From assembly GCA_016873455.1 (NCBI GenBank), contig VGXE01000013.1:1-41855 (forward strand): a stretch of DNA of 41,855 bases, given 5' to 3'. Positions within the stretch are counted from its first letter, which is position 1. Each line of letters begins with the position of its first letter. Positions 1 through 8,336 of this stretch are shown here, in pieces. A program made the translations under genes and the position numbers. The notes below the pieces were generated by a model, which saw nothing but the letters and a program-made list of their open reading frames with translations, was not told the DNA's origin and searched no databases. Origin of the DNA: Nitrospira sp. (lineage in GTDB: Bacteria > Nitrospirota > Nitrospiria > Nitrospirales > Nitrospiraceae).

Positions 1-65
1 TTGACGGCCGCCAACGCCACCTGGGCCTTGAAGGTCGCTCCGTGATTCCGTCTCGTTCTCTTCAT
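1..65 (-). CDS. IS3-family transposase OrfA, N-terminal fragment
   Basis: An ATG at 65 on the minus strand opens a frame running off the left edge. It encodes about 21 residues starting MKRTRRNHGATFKAQVALAA, which matches the basic N-terminus of the helix-turn-helix OrfA proteins of IS3-family elements. A GAGGAG Shine-Dalgarno sequence lies a few bases upstream. In this family OrfA binds the terminal repeats, and a frameshifted OrfAB fusion is the DDE transposase. Only the start is visible, so integrity and subgroup cannot be determined. Confidence 0.75.
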   Translation of the reverse strand, partial: MKRTRRNHGATFKAQVALAAV

Positions 66-145
66 CGCCTTGCTCCTCTGGTTCGCCACCCCTCGGTGAC
101 ATGGGTGAAGCCAGGCTACCACTTACCCCACTGTCCGAATTTCCA
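1..145 (-). mobile_element. Terminus of an IS3-family insertion sequence (cut by window edge)
   Basis: This holds the first codons of an IS3-type OrfA on the minus strand and about 80 bp of upstream non-coding DNA. Read on the minus strand, the likely outer end begins TGGAAATTCGGACAGT, which has the TG terminus usual for IS3-family ends. The other end, orfB and any target duplication lie outside the window, so the boundary at about 145 is an estimate. The rest of the element cannot be judged intact or decayed. Confidence 0.6.
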
Positions 146-157
146 GAGCCCCCTCTC

Positions 158-186
158 TTGACAGGGTTTGGACCGCTGTGTAAGGT
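158..186 (+). promoter_or_regulatory. Sigma-70-like promoter for the SmbP-like gene
   Basis: TTGACA at 158-163 is a perfect -35 box. A 17-bp spacer separates it from TAAGGT at 181-186, a weaker -10. It lies just outside the inferred IS terminus and about 60 bp before the smbP start, so it is probably the host gene's own promoter. Inferred by eye only. Confidence 0.5.
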
Positions 187-246
187 GAACGCACGATTCA
201 AGAGATGTTGCTAATGCTTCGAGCTCTAACCATGGAGGAGGCGGCG

Positions 247-594
247 ATGAGAATCAAGATCGGTCAGGGGGCGTTGGTTCTGGCTGCAGTTGGGGCACTC
301 GTCGGTATGCCCATGATGAGCGGTGTGGCACTCGCCGGGAACAAACATGTGGATGAAGCCGTTGAGCATACACGGGGTGCCGCCTCGCACGCAAAGGAAG
401 GGCATGCAGATGCCTGTGTCCAGCATGCGGAAGAAGCGCTCAAGCACGCGCAGGCCGCCGGTGTGAAAAATCCGCATCTGGATGAGGGTGTAAAACATTT
501 GAAGGAAGCCGTCTCGCATGGCAAGGCCGGGCATGCTGATGCGTGCAAAGATCACGCGGACGGTGGTGCGATGCATTTATCGGAAGTGAAATAA
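247..594 (+). CDS. smbP: SmbP-like small periplasmic metal-binding protein
   Basis: The protein has 115 residues. A signal peptide covers about residues 1-30, with probable cleavage after ALA. The mature part is a His-rich helical repeat: units of the form HAKEGHADAC..HAEEALKHAQ occur twice with a long spacing, which places His and Cys on helix faces. This resembles SmbP of Nitrosomonas europaea, a small periplasmic protein that binds copper and other divalent metals. The start at 247 is chosen because GGAGGAGGCGG precedes it and because it gives a clean signal peptide; in-frame codons run further upstream. It is probably monocistronic, with a promoter at 158-186 and a hairpin after it. A role in metal buffering is inferred from the family. 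Confidence 0.8.
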   Translation: MRIKIGQGALVLAAVGALVGMPMMSGVALAGNKHVDEAVEHTRGAASHAKEGHADACVQHAEEALKHAQAAGVKNPHLDEGVKHLKEAVSHGKAGHADACKDHADGGAMHLSEVK

Positions 595-644
595 GAGCGG
601 TCAATTGAAAGCTGGCAGCCGTGAGCTGACGGCTGGTCATTATG

Positions 645-674
645 GAACGGGCAGGGAGTATTCCCTGCCCGTTC
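645..674 (+). terminator. Perfect 13-bp hairpin after smbP
   Basis: GAACGGGCAGGGA (645-657) is exactly complementary to 662-674 across a 4-nt loop. The stem is strong and sits between smbP and the next gene, but the following bases (TCATATG) are not a T-run. It may be a terminator, a transcript-stabilising hairpin, or an attenuator for the nitrilase gene whose start is 22 bp away. Confidence 0.45.
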
Positions 675-695
675 TCATATGAAGTGAAGTCCACT

Positions 696-1487
696 ATGCG
701 TGTTGGGTTCTATCAATATGAGCCGGTGTTTGGCGATGTGGCCAAGAATCTTGAACTGGTGGCGGCAAGGTTGGATCAAGCGGAGGCCGACCTTATCGTC
801 TTGCCGGAACTCTTTGCATCGGGCTATCAATTCGTGTCGCAGGAAGAGACCCACCGGTTGGCAGAACCGGTCCCTGATGGCCCGACTGTTCGCCGCTTGA
901 TTGATGTCGCCACACGCCGCCGGATGCACATCGTTGCCGGATTGCCGGAACAGTCCGGTTCACGCTGCTATAATTCGGCCGTGATCGTGGGACCTTCCGG
1001 GTTTCTTGGGTGCTATCGCAAGACGCACCTGTTCTATGAGGAAACCCTGTTCTTCACACCGGGTGATACCGGATTCCAGGTGTGGGATATCGGTGCGGCG
1101 AAGATCGGGGTGATGATTTGTTTTGATTGGTATTATCCGGAAGCGGCTCGTTCTTTGGCCCTGCAGGGGGCCGACATCATCTGCCATCCGTCCAACCTCG
1201 TGTTGCCGAACTGTCCGGATTCGATGCCGGTTCGGTGCCTGGAAAATCGTGTCTTCGCCATTACCTGTAATCGGATCGGCAGCGAGGCTCGTGGGGGGAA
1301 AGATCGGTTGACCTACATTGGAAATAGTGAAATCGTGACTCCCAAGGGCGTCATCCAGTATCGGGCCTCCCGTGATGGCGAAGACCTTACCGTGATTGAC
1401 ATCAATCCAGCCGAAGCGCGCAACAAACAGTTGAATCGATATAACGACCTGTTGCGTGATCGCCGTGACTCCCTCTATCAGAGGTAA
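696..1487 (+). CDS. Carbon-nitrogen hydrolase (nitrilase superfamily)
   Basis: A cytoplasmic amidase-type enzyme of 263 residues, normal for the single-domain family. The Glu-Lys-Cys triad is visible: Glu in VLPELF (about residue 41), Lys in YRKTHLF (about 111), and Cys in VMICFDWYYPE (about 145). Members hydrolyse amides, nitriles or N-carbamoyl compounds such as omega-amides or N-carbamoylputrescine. The substrate cannot be read from the sequence. The start at 696 is chosen because MRVGFYQYEP is the typical first beta-strand; an upstream in-frame ATG at 642 would run through the hairpin at 645-674. The next gene, yqgE, follows 73 bp later on the same strand, and a functional link is not evident. 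Confidence 0.85.
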   Translation: MRVGFYQYEPVFGDVAKNLELVAARLDQAEADLIVLPELFASGYQFVSQEETHRLAEPVPDGPTVRRLIDVATRRRMHIVAGLPEQSGSRCYNSAVIVGPSGFLGCYRKTHLFYEETLFFTPGDTGFQVWDIGAAKIGVMICFDWYYPEAARSLALQGADIICHPSNLVLPNCPDSMPVRCLENRVFAITCNRIGSEARGGKDRLTYIGNSEIVTPKGVIQYRASRDGEDLTVIDINPAEARNKQLNRYNDLLRDRRDSLYQR

Positions 1488-1560
1488 CAATCGTGCCGAC
1501 ATTGCAGTGATTCTGGCGGTCGTGCTTGCGCGTGCGAGGAGGCCGCGGTAGGATTTGCAC

Positions 1561-2121
1561 ATGGAGCTACAACTTGGCAAAGGCGTCTTTCTGATCGCCG
1601 CGCCCCGTCTGCGTGATCCGAATTTTCGCCAGACCGTGGTGCTCCTCTGCGAACATGGGCCGGAAGGCGCTTTGGGTGTGGTGGTCAACCGTCCGACGGC
1701 CATGTCTATTTCAGAAGCGCTGCCGCAGGTGCCGATCATCGAAGGGGCCGGCCATGTGCTCTATGCCGGCGGCCCCGTGCAGCCCAATCAAGTCATGCTG
1801 CTCTATCGGGGGAGCCAATTTCCAGAGAATGCGCATCCCGTGTTCGACGGCGTCTGTCTCGGCGGCGATATGAATATGGTCGAGCGGATCCTCACCAATG
1901 CCGGTAGCAAGGAATCCTTCCGCGCGTACCTGGGCTATTCAGGGTGGGGGCCGTGCCAATTAGAAAATGAGATGAAAACCGGCTCATGGATTCTGGTGCC
2001 TGCCGAGCCGCAGTGGGTGTTTGCCGCAGATCCCGTATCAGTCTGGCGCGAGTTGCTGCGTACGCTGGATGAGTCGTACCGGCCGTACGCTGAGATGCCA
2101 TTCGATCCCTCTTCGAATTGA
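1561..2121 (+). CDS. yqgE: YqgE/AlgH family protein
   Basis: This 186-residue protein belongs to the YqgE/AlgH family (DUF179). Family hallmarks are LGKGVFLIAAP at the N-terminus, the NFRQTVVLLCEH segment, GALGVVVNRP, and GYSGWGPCQLENEM near residue 130. The molecular function of the family is unsettled; AlgH was first linked to alginate regulation in Pseudomonas. The ATG at 1561 is preferred; an in-frame TTG lies two codons upstream. No paired ruvX gene, a common neighbour in proteobacteria, is seen here. The family assignment is firm, the role unknown. Confidence 0.85.
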   Translation: MELQLGKGVFLIAAPRLRDPNFRQTVVLLCEHGPEGALGVVVNRPTAMSISEALPQVPIIEGAGHVLYAGGPVQPNQVMLLYRGSQFPENAHPVFDGVCLGGDMNMVERILTNAGSKESFRAYLGYSGWGPCQLENEMKTGSWILVPAEPQWVFAADPVSVWRELLRTLDESYRPYAEMPFDPSSN

Positions 2122-2199
2122 TTCCCCGCATGATCTCCATTGCAGCCGTTCCTGACGGGGTGCTACGCTCTTTGTATGTCGACGGATGAGAGGCGTGGA

Positions 2200-3423
2200 A
2201 TGCGTGTGCGATCACTCCTGAGTGTGACCGTGATGAGCATGATGTGGGTGCTGATATCCGGCTGCGGTCTCGGCTACACCATTCTGAAATCCGAAGCGAA
2301 GCTGGATCGGCTCGCTGTACCCATGACAAAGGCGCAGGTGCTCGATCACATCGGGCATCCGGACCGCGTGCTCAAGGACGATGGGCGAGTCCTGGTTTGG
2401 GAATACTCCCTGACCACCAGAAAGCAATGGTGGTATGAACTGGCCTACTGTCCGCTCTCAATGGTGATCGGCGGGTGCCTGTTCTATCCGATCACGAATA
2501 TTCTGTCTGATCAACGCGAACAGCCACAGCATGTTGTCCTCATCGATAACGAGCTCTGTGCCTGGGGGGTGCCGACGGCCATCGCGAAAAGGCAGCGTGC
2601 CTGCGCCGTCGTGGGCGCGCCTTCCGGCGGAGGAGGATCGTGGGCACGGCCGGAGCCGGTCGTCTCGGGGCGAGGGCCGATCGATCGAGACACGATAGGT
2701 CGGTACCAGACGATGGCGGTGATGCTGTTCGACGATGCCGCCGGTGCGCCAGGAACCGGTTCACGGGTGGCTGGTATTGTTACCACGCTGATGCTGGACC
2801 TCGATGTGCGGATGGTCGAACGGGCTCAGTTGGATGATTTGTTGCAAGAGCAGGTCATCCAGCTCACTCATGCCGACGACGCGAACGCCCTGAGGGTCGG
2901 GAAATTGGTCGGTGCTGAAGCGGTCATCGTTGGTGAGGTGCAGCAATGGCAACGGTATGAGCAAGAACGCACCAACAGCGTGTCGTTGGCCTTGCGGATG
3001 ATCGATGTGGAGACCGGCCTGCTTTTATTCAGCGGGCAAGGGCATCTCACCGATCCAACACACGAGAATCCGGAAAGCTCCGCGCGCCTGATCGTCTATC
3101 GGATCCTCACCCAGTTCGGCTCGCAGACCGGGCTATTGGGATCCGGGCGGATCGGGGTTCACTGGGAGTTGCAGGAAGAGCGAGGGGGACGGTTCTATGT
3201 GGTCAAGGAGTTACGGGGAGGGTTGCCGGCTGAAAAGGCCGGGCTCAGAGTCGGCGATCGTGTGATGGCCTGCAATGGCGAGCCGTTGTCAGGAATCAAG
3301 ACCGAACGAGAGGCGAAGGGATTATGCCGGGTTGAAGCGGGAGAAATCTTGCAGCTCGACGTGAGACGGGCGGATCAAGTCCTGGATGTGCGCGTGACCG
3401 CGGAGAAGCGGCCGGGATTATAG
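2200..3423 (+). CDS. Lipoprotein with SmpA-like, CsgG-like and PDZ domains
   Basis: The 407-residue protein has a lipoprotein signal with lipobox LISGC (Cys about residue 22), so it is probably anchored in the outer membrane. Residues about 35-75 (MTKAQVLDHIGHPDRV...VWEYS) resemble the SmpA/BamE-like fold. Residues about 170-320 resemble CsgG/FlgO-type lipoproteins, with an opening like MAVMLFDD, a VERAQLDDLLQEQ stretch, and GAEAVIVGEV. The last 80 residues look like a PDZ domain (GLPAEKAGLRVGDRVMACNG). GAGAGG precedes the chosen ATG; in-frame alternatives are 2176 (ATG) and 2140 (TTG). It is followed 15 bp later by a DUF3422 gene, probably co-transcribed. A cell-envelope assembly or sensing role is inferred; I know no family with this exact architecture. 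Confidence 0.7.
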   Translation: MRVRSLLSVTVMSMMWVLISGCGLGYTILKSEAKLDRLAVPMTKAQVLDHIGHPDRVLKDDGRVLVWEYSLTTRKQWWYELAYCPLSMVIGGCLFYPITNILSDQREQPQHVVLIDNELCAWGVPTAIAKRQRACAVVGAPSGGGGSWARPEPVVSGRGPIDRDTIGRYQTMAVMLFDDAAGAPGTGSRVAGIVTTLMLDLDVRMVERAQLDDLLQEQVIQLTHADDANALRVGKLVGAEAVIVGEVQQWQRYEQERTNSVSLALRMIDVETGLLLFSGQGHLTDPTHENPESSARLIVYRILTQFGSQTGLLGSGRIGVHWELQEERGGRFYVVKELRGGLPAEKAGLRVGDRVMACNGEPLSGIKTEREAKGLCRVEAGEILQLDVRRADQVLDVRVTAEKRPGL

Positions 3424-3438
3424 CGAGAAGGAGTGAAT

Positions 3439-4821
3439 GTGAATCAACCGTCAGGGGGGCGTCCGTCAACCGACGTGTTATTGAGGAAGCTGCATGAGCA
3501 GCCGCAGGTCACCCTGATCGACTGGCTGCGCGCTCCTGCCCATGTGCATTACAAGGCCTTCCGCATGGCGGACCCACCGACTCAGCGTCAGCAGAGCCGC
3601 TCAGAGTTCCAATCGCTACTGGAGACTCTCAAGGTCTCCGGAGAGACCGTCGTTTTGCGGGATGCTTTTGGGTATGGGGTGAAGGAGGCTGAGAGCGGAG
3701 ACCGACTCATCGTGATCTGGCAGGCGCATACCGAGTATTACAATTACCAGATATGGCATCTCCCTCCCCCTGGAACGAGCGGCGTCACATTCGGTCCGTT
3801 GACGTTTCCGACCTATCAATTACCCGGTAGGACCTTGGGGGCTGAAGTCTGCCGATTGGATATTCTCCTGACGCAGGAGCTGCCGCCGTCCCCCGATCGC
3901 CTGCGTGCGCTGCTTCCCGGCCGAGTCCTGTACGGGAGCCGTATGCTCGACGAACAGACCAGCGTGCTCACGAGTTTTACGCCGGATGAACAGGGGAGGG
4001 AACGGTATTGGGTGACGGTCGGGTCACCTCGCGCCAATCCGTCGCACCTGAAAGACATCGTTGATAACCTCGTGCGGATCGAAACCTACTACCATCTGTT
4101 GTTGATGCAGAAGCCGTTGTTCTCCGCCGCGATCGATCAGGTCTATAAATTCGAGCAGGTTCACCTCCAGCAGCGGGAAATCATCACCAACCATATCGGC
4201 CATGCCGACTCACAGGCATTGCAACGCTGGCTGAACAGCTTGACCCAGGATTTGCTGAAAACCAATCGCATGGCCGGCATGCTCCATTTCGAGTTGTCGG
4301 CCTCGGTGCCCTATGACAAGATCGTGCATTCCACGCTGGAGTCATTGGGGGAGAAACCGCTGGAGGCGTATCGTCCGATCTCCGACTATGTGCTCAAGGG
4401 CATTACCGGTGTGGCCGAGGGCTATCAGCAGCTCTTGAAACGGGTTGATACCTTGCGTAATGGGTTTGAAGGGATCATCAGTATTATCCGTACCCGCGTT
4501 GACTTAATTGTCGAGGCGCAGAACCTCACGCTCTTGCAATCCGTGGACAAGACAACGAAGAGCCAGGTGATCCTCCAGCATACCGTGGAAGGGTTATCAG
4601 TCATCGTGATCGCCTATTACCTGGCGGGCCTAGCCGGGTATGTGTTCAAAGGATTTCAGGAGATGGGCTGGTTGGCCAACGCCAATCTGGCCTCAGCCGT
4701 CTTCGTCCCGATTGCCATCGGACTGGCTTTTGCTGTGACGGCGTTCAGTAAACAATATCTGCGAAAGAAACTGGCGGGTGAGCAGCCGGCGAAGGAAGCC
4801 GGCAAGTCAGAACACAGCTAA
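3439..4821 (+). CDS. DUF3422 family membrane-anchored protein
   Basis: The protein has about 460 residues, starting at a GTG that lies 5 bp after AAGGAG; a second in-frame GTG is at 3433. The N-terminal LHEQP...HYKAFRM region, the long helical middle and two C-terminal hydrophobic segments (about residues 380-400 and 415-435) fit the DUF3422 family (COG4949), large cytoplasmic proteins tethered by a C-terminal membrane hairpin. Their biochemical role is unknown. The tail after the second segment is short and charged. It forms a likely two-gene unit with the upstream lipoprotein. Confidence 0.75.
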   Translation: MNQPSGGRPSTDVLLRKLHEQPQVTLIDWLRAPAHVHYKAFRMADPPTQRQQSRSEFQSLLETLKVSGETVVLRDAFGYGVKEAESGDRLIVIWQAHTEYYNYQIWHLPPPGTSGVTFGPLTFPTYQLPGRTLGAEVCRLDILLTQELPPSPDRLRALLPGRVLYGSRMLDEQTSVLTSFTPDEQGRERYWVTVGSPRANPSHLKDIVDNLVRIETYYHLLLMQKPLFSAAIDQVYKFEQVHLQQREIITNHIGHADSQALQRWLNSLTQDLLKTNRMAGMLHFELSASVPYDKIVHSTLESLGEKPLEAYRPISDYVLKGITGVAEGYQQLLKRVDTLRNGFEGIISIIRTRVDLIVEAQNLTLLQSVDKTTKSQVILQHTVEGLSVIVIAYYLAGLAGYVFKGFQEMGWLANANLASAVFVPIAIGLAFAVTAFSKQYLRKKLAGEQPAKEAGKSEHS

Positions 4822-4892
4822 CCTCTCCCGCATCCTGCCCATCATCCACGAGAGAACGCGTGCTGATCCCTAAGCGAGTTGCTGATCAAAGC

Positions 4893-7688
4893 TCACGGCT
4901 GTGGTCCGTTCAGAGTCTTGGAAAGAAACCGTCCGGTATGTGACACAGACACCTTCGCCACTTGTTCGGGCCGGCCTTCGGCGACAATTTGTCCACCAGC
5001 GGCGCCGCCCTCTGGGCCGAGGTCGATGATCCAGTCTGCCGACTTGATCACATCCATATTATGCTCCACGACCACCAGTGTGTTCCCGGCGTTCACGAGC
5101 TTGTGCAGGACGGCCACGAGTTTCTTGACGTCGTCGAAATGCAGGCCCGTCGTGGGTTCGTCCATAATGTAGAGCCAATCTTTCGCCGCTCCGTCTTTCA
5201 ACTCCGCCGCAACTTTCAGCCGCTGGGCTTCACCGCCTGAGAGCGTCGTCGCCGATTGACCGAGACGGAGGTACCCCAAGCCAATCGACGAGAGCAGATG
5301 CAATCGTTCTTGGAGTTTCGGGGTGCCGGTGAAAAAGTGGAGAGCCTCATCGACCGTCATGGCGAGGACATCCGAAATCGTCTTGCCACGGTAACGAATG
5401 CTCAGGACCTCCGGTTTGAACCGTGTCCCCTCGCATAGTTCGCAGGGGGCATAGATGTCTTCAAAGAAGTACATCTCCAGCTTTTCAACGCCGGCGCCTT
5501 CGCACCGTTCGCATCGCCCGCCGGCTGTATTGAAGGAAAAGTGGCCCGCCGTCAGCCGTCGGCGCAGCGCCTCCCGCTCGCCTGCAAACAGGTGGCGAAT
5601 GTCGTCGAAGGCTTTCAGATAGGTGATGGGGTTGGAGCGCGGCGTGCGGCCGATCGGCTGCTGGTCGATGAGCCGAACACCCTTGAGATGTTCGAGGCCC
5701 TTGATGGCTGTGAAGCGGCCCATTGGGAGCGATTCAATGCGGAAGGCGCGGGCAAGCGCCCGGTACAGTGTGTCTTCCACCAAGGTGCTCTTGCCGGACC
5801 CGGAGACGCCGGTGATGCAGACGAACATGCCGAGCGGGAGACGCACGAGGAGGTCCTTGAGGTTGTGCTCCGCCGCGCCGGCGATGACGAGGAAGTTGCC
5901 CGTTCCAGATCGTCGGGTGTTCGGCAGCGGGAGCGAGTCTTCTCCTCGGAGATAACGAGCGGTTACGGCGTGCGGGTCGTGCAAGAATGTGCCCAATGGG
6001 GCGGTGCACACGATGTGTCCGCCCTGTTCTCCCGATCGCGGCCCCATTTCTACAATGTGATCAGCCGACTCGATCATGTGCCGGTCATGCTCGACGACCA
6101 CCACGGTATTGCCTGATAGCGCCAAGTCTTTGAGAATGCCAGCGAGCAAGTCCGTGTCCCGCGCATGCAGCCCAATTGTCGGCTCGTCGAGCACATAAAG
6201 CGTGCCAACTAATCGGGCCCCGAGCTGGTTCGCAAGCGACACCCGCTGCGCTTCACCGCCCGACAGGGTTTTGGTCTGCCGGGCCAGTGTCAGGTAGCCG
6301 AGGCCGACTCGCTGGAGAAAACCGAGTTTCGCGCGAAGCTGCCGCAGGATGTCCTTGGCAATGTCTTGTTCCATGGGACGTAGCGGCAAGGACTCGACCC
6401 ACGCGGCAACCTGTTCAATCGTCAGTTCAGTGATTTCGTGAATATCACGATCAGCGATCTTGACGAATCGGGCGTCCGGCTTCAGGCGGCTCCCTCGACA
6501 ACCGGGACAATCAAAGGGTGTGCGATAGCGACTGAGCATCACGCGCACGTGCAGCTTGTACCGCTTGCCTTCCAGGTACTCAAAGAACTCGTTGATCCCG
6601 TCAAAGGACTTGTCTCCGGTCCAGAGCAGATGTTGCGTCTCTTTCGGGAGCAGCCGGTATGGGGTTGTCAGGTCGACGCCTTTGCGTTTCATGGCGAGCA
6701 ACATCTGCTTCTGCCACCAGTCGGCGCTGGGCTTGCTCCAGGGTTCGATGGCGCCTTGGACCAGCGACTTGTTGTGGTTCGGAATCACCAACTCCGGATC
6801 GTAGCGCAGGACATTGCCGAATCCTTTGCATTCGGGGCACGCACCGAGGGGATGGTTGAAGGAGAAGAGAATCGGCCGGATCGGCTCAAACGTTCGACCG
6901 CAGCCCTGGCACTGAAAGCTGGTGCTGTAGGTCTGAAGGCCGTGCCCGATGATGTCGATGACGCATCGTCCCTCGCCTTCCCGCAACGCCGTTTCCACCG
7001 CCTCAGTCAGCCGTGATCGGTCGATCTCCCTGACGATGAGGCGGTCGAGCACGATGTGGAGAGTCTGTTGTGTATGGAGCAACGATGGAGTGACCTCCTG
7101 GAGCGCGATGGTGTCGTCGCCGAGCTTCACTCTCGTGAACCCACGGGTGAGCAGTGATTGGATGAAGGATGCTGCCGTCTTTGGGGTGGGTGGGGCGATG
7201 GGAAACAACACCATCGCTCTGGCTTCCGGGAAGCGACGGAGCAGATCTTCCGTGATCGTCACCGGATGAAACGAGCGGGCCTCTTGCCGGCAGTCCGGAC
7301 AGATCGGCTTGCCGATCTTGGCGAACAGCAACCGTAAGAGGTCAGCAATTTCCGTTGTGGTCCCGACGGTCGATCGGGCGGTGCGCACCTGGTTTTTCTG
7401 CTCAATCGCAATGGCTGGGCGTACATTCAGGACGCGGTCTACGTCCGGCCTGGCCACTTTGTCGAGAAACATGCGGGCATAGGTTGAGAGCGATTCGACA
7501 TACCGCCATTGGCCTTCGGCAAACAGGGTGTCGAAGGCCAGGGAGGATTTGCCCGATCCGGAGACGCCGGTAATGGCCGTGACTCGATCGTGAGGAATGT
7601 GGAGCGAGATATTCTTCAGATTATTCTGCCGCGCCCCTTCGATAATGAGGTCTGAAGGCCGATCCGAGGCCATAGGGGCTGGCTTCAC
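4893..7688 (-). CDS. uvrA: UvrA, excinuclease ABC subunit A
   Basis: The damage-recognition ATPase of nucleotide excision repair, 931 residues, near the usual length. It has two ABC ATPase halves: Walker A GVSGSGKSS near residue 40 and GVSGSGKST near residue 630. Signature motifs TLSGGEAQR occur in both halves, each followed by a DEPT Walker B. CxxC zinc-module pairs are present, including CPDC, CQGC..CPEC and the C-terminal CERC..CELC. The segment after the first Walker A departs from the usual sequence (YARMFLDK, AIEQKNQVRTARSTVG where many have IDQK..RNPRSTVG), so this may be a divergent subclass. The GTG start at 7688 has AGGAG upstream; an ATG lies five codons inside. uvrB lies elsewhere in the window at 14969. 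Confidence 0.93.
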   Translation of the reverse strand: MKPAPMASDRPSDLIIEGARQNNLKNISLHIPHDRVTAITGVSGSGKSSLAFDTLFAEGQWRYVESLSTYARMFLDKVARPDVDRVLNVRPAIAIEQKNQVRTARSTVGTTTEIADLLRLLFAKIGKPICPDCRQEARSFHPVTITEDLLRRFPEARAMVLFPIAPPTPKTAASFIQSLLTRGFTRVKLGDDTIALQEVTPSLLHTQQTLHIVLDRLIVREIDRSRLTEAVETALREGEGRCVIDIIGHGLQTYSTSFQCQGCGRTFEPIRPILFSFNHPLGACPECKGFGNVLRYDPELVIPNHNKSLVQGAIEPWSKPSADWWQKQMLLAMKRKGVDLTTPYRLLPKETQHLLWTGDKSFDGINEFFEYLEGKRYKLHVRVMLSRYRTPFDCPGCRGSRLKPDARFVKIADRDIHEITELTIEQVAAWVESLPLRPMEQDIAKDILRQLRAKLGFLQRVGLGYLTLARQTKTLSGGEAQRVSLANQLGARLVGTLYVLDEPTIGLHARDTDLLAGILKDLALSGNTVVVVEHDRHMIESADHIVEMGPRSGEQGGHIVCTAPLGTFLHDPHAVTARYLRGEDSLPLPNTRRSGTGNFLVIAGAAEHNLKDLLVRLPLGMFVCITGVSGSGKSTLVEDTLYRALARAFRIESLPMGRFTAIKGLEHLKGVRLIDQQPIGRTPRSNPITYLKAFDDIRHLFAGEREALRRRLTAGHFSFNTAGGRCERCEGAGVEKLEMYFFEDIYAPCELCEGTRFKPEVLSIRYRGKTISDVLAMTVDEALHFFTGTPKLQERLHLLSSIGLGYLRLGQSATTLSGGEAQRLKVAAELKDGAAKDWLYIMDEPTTGLHFDDVKKLVAVLHKLVNAGNTLVVVEHNMDVIKSADWIIDLGPEGGAAGGQIVAEGRPEQVAKVSVSHTGRFLSKTLNGPQP

Positions 7689-7717
7689 AGCGAGACTCCT
7701 GAGAAGGGAAATGGCGA

Positions 7718-7746
7718 ATCGTAGCAGCCTCGCCCGATCCCTTCAA
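7718..7746 (-). promoter_or_regulatory. Candidate uvrA promoter
   Basis: Read on the minus strand, TTGAAG (7746-7741) and TACGAT (7723-7718) are separated by 17 bp. A start site near 7711 would leave a leader of about 20 nt containing the AGGAG before the GTG start. I saw no clear LexA-type operator overlapping it, but LexA boxes in this phylum are not something I can recognise reliably. Confidence 0.4.
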
Positions 7747-7852
7747 CGGGGATATAAGAAAAACCAGGTCACCGACTGTCATAGTGAGAGAAGACAATAC
7801 CCTTTGAAATTTCTCAACGATGGAGCGTCTGGGTCTCAGAGAGAAAATCCAG

Positions 7853-7976
7853 CAGGATGGTCAAAAAGGCCGTTCAGCAAGGCCGCAGCAAGCGAAGAGG
7901 CGAGGCGTACGCAGTTCGGTACGTTGAGCCTCTGAGTGATGCGAGAACGACGCTGGCGGACTTTTTCAACATCCTG
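7853..7976 (-). repeat. Palindromic CAGGATG repeat, copy A (124 bp)
   Basis: The element is bounded by CAGGATG at 7853 and CATCCTG ending at 7976, with arms that extend imperfectly inward (CAAAAAGGCCG against CGGACTTTTTC). It is related to the 233-bp copy at 30488-30720. In gene-sense orientation both copies open with a CAGGATG..GAAA..AGTCCGCCAG arm and share the core CGTTCTCGCATC.CTCAGAGGCTCAACGTA. Copy A begins directly after the TAA stop of the minus-strand gene ending at 7977. It could act as a bidirectional hairpin terminator, or be a small non-autonomous mobile element. Short frames across it look spurious. Confidence 0.75.
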
Positions 7977-8315
7977 TTAGCGCAACCACAGTTTCAACGC
8001 GCCTATGCAGCCTATATACAAGGCAAGCGAGCCCACCATGGCCGGCCAGAACCCAATGTGGGGAACGCCCACGATCATCGTGGTGACATAGACAAGCCAG
8101 GGTGGGACGAACCACAAGAGATTCTTGGCGTAGCTGACGATCGCGTCGTTGCCTCCGTTCAGGTAGATCAAGACGAACGTCGCCCCGGTAATAGCGGGAA
8201 AGGTGCTGGCGAAGGCGGCAAGAAACGATTTGCCTTGTGAGCCGAGATAGGTCGAAACACTGACGATTGTCCCGCCAAGCAAAAAATACACGGCATACTT
8301 CACGAGATCATTCAC
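7977..8315 (-). CDS. Small inner-membrane protein (DUF3147/GlpM-like)
   Basis: The 112-residue, very hydrophobic protein has about four predicted membrane segments (near residues 8-25, 35-52, 65-82 and 88-108) and no catalytic motif. Size and layout resemble the DUF3147/GlpM-type small membrane proteins, but the match is by eye and tentative. A GTG start at 8315 is preceded by GGAGG nine bases away. It is the last gene of the minus-strand unit with the CPBP protein (21 bp upstream) and the TolC-family gene. Its TAA stop touches the palindromic repeat. Confidence 0.55.
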   Translation of the reverse strand: MNDLVKYAVYFLLGGTIVSVSTYLGSQGKSFLAAFASTFPAITGATFVLIYLNGGNDAIVSYAKNLLWFVPPWLVYVTTMIVGVPHIGFWPAMVGSLALYIGCIGALKLWLR

Positions 8316-8336
8316 GGAACCGATCCTCCTTCCTTC

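Noticed and set aside
5541..7016. Several plus-strand frames opposite uvrA
   Set aside because: All lie antisense to conserved uvrA motifs and resemble no protein family.
7857..8240. Plus-strand frame of 127 codons
   Set aside because: It starts inside palindromic repeat copy A and then runs antisense to the membrane protein at 7977-8315. No ribosome site.
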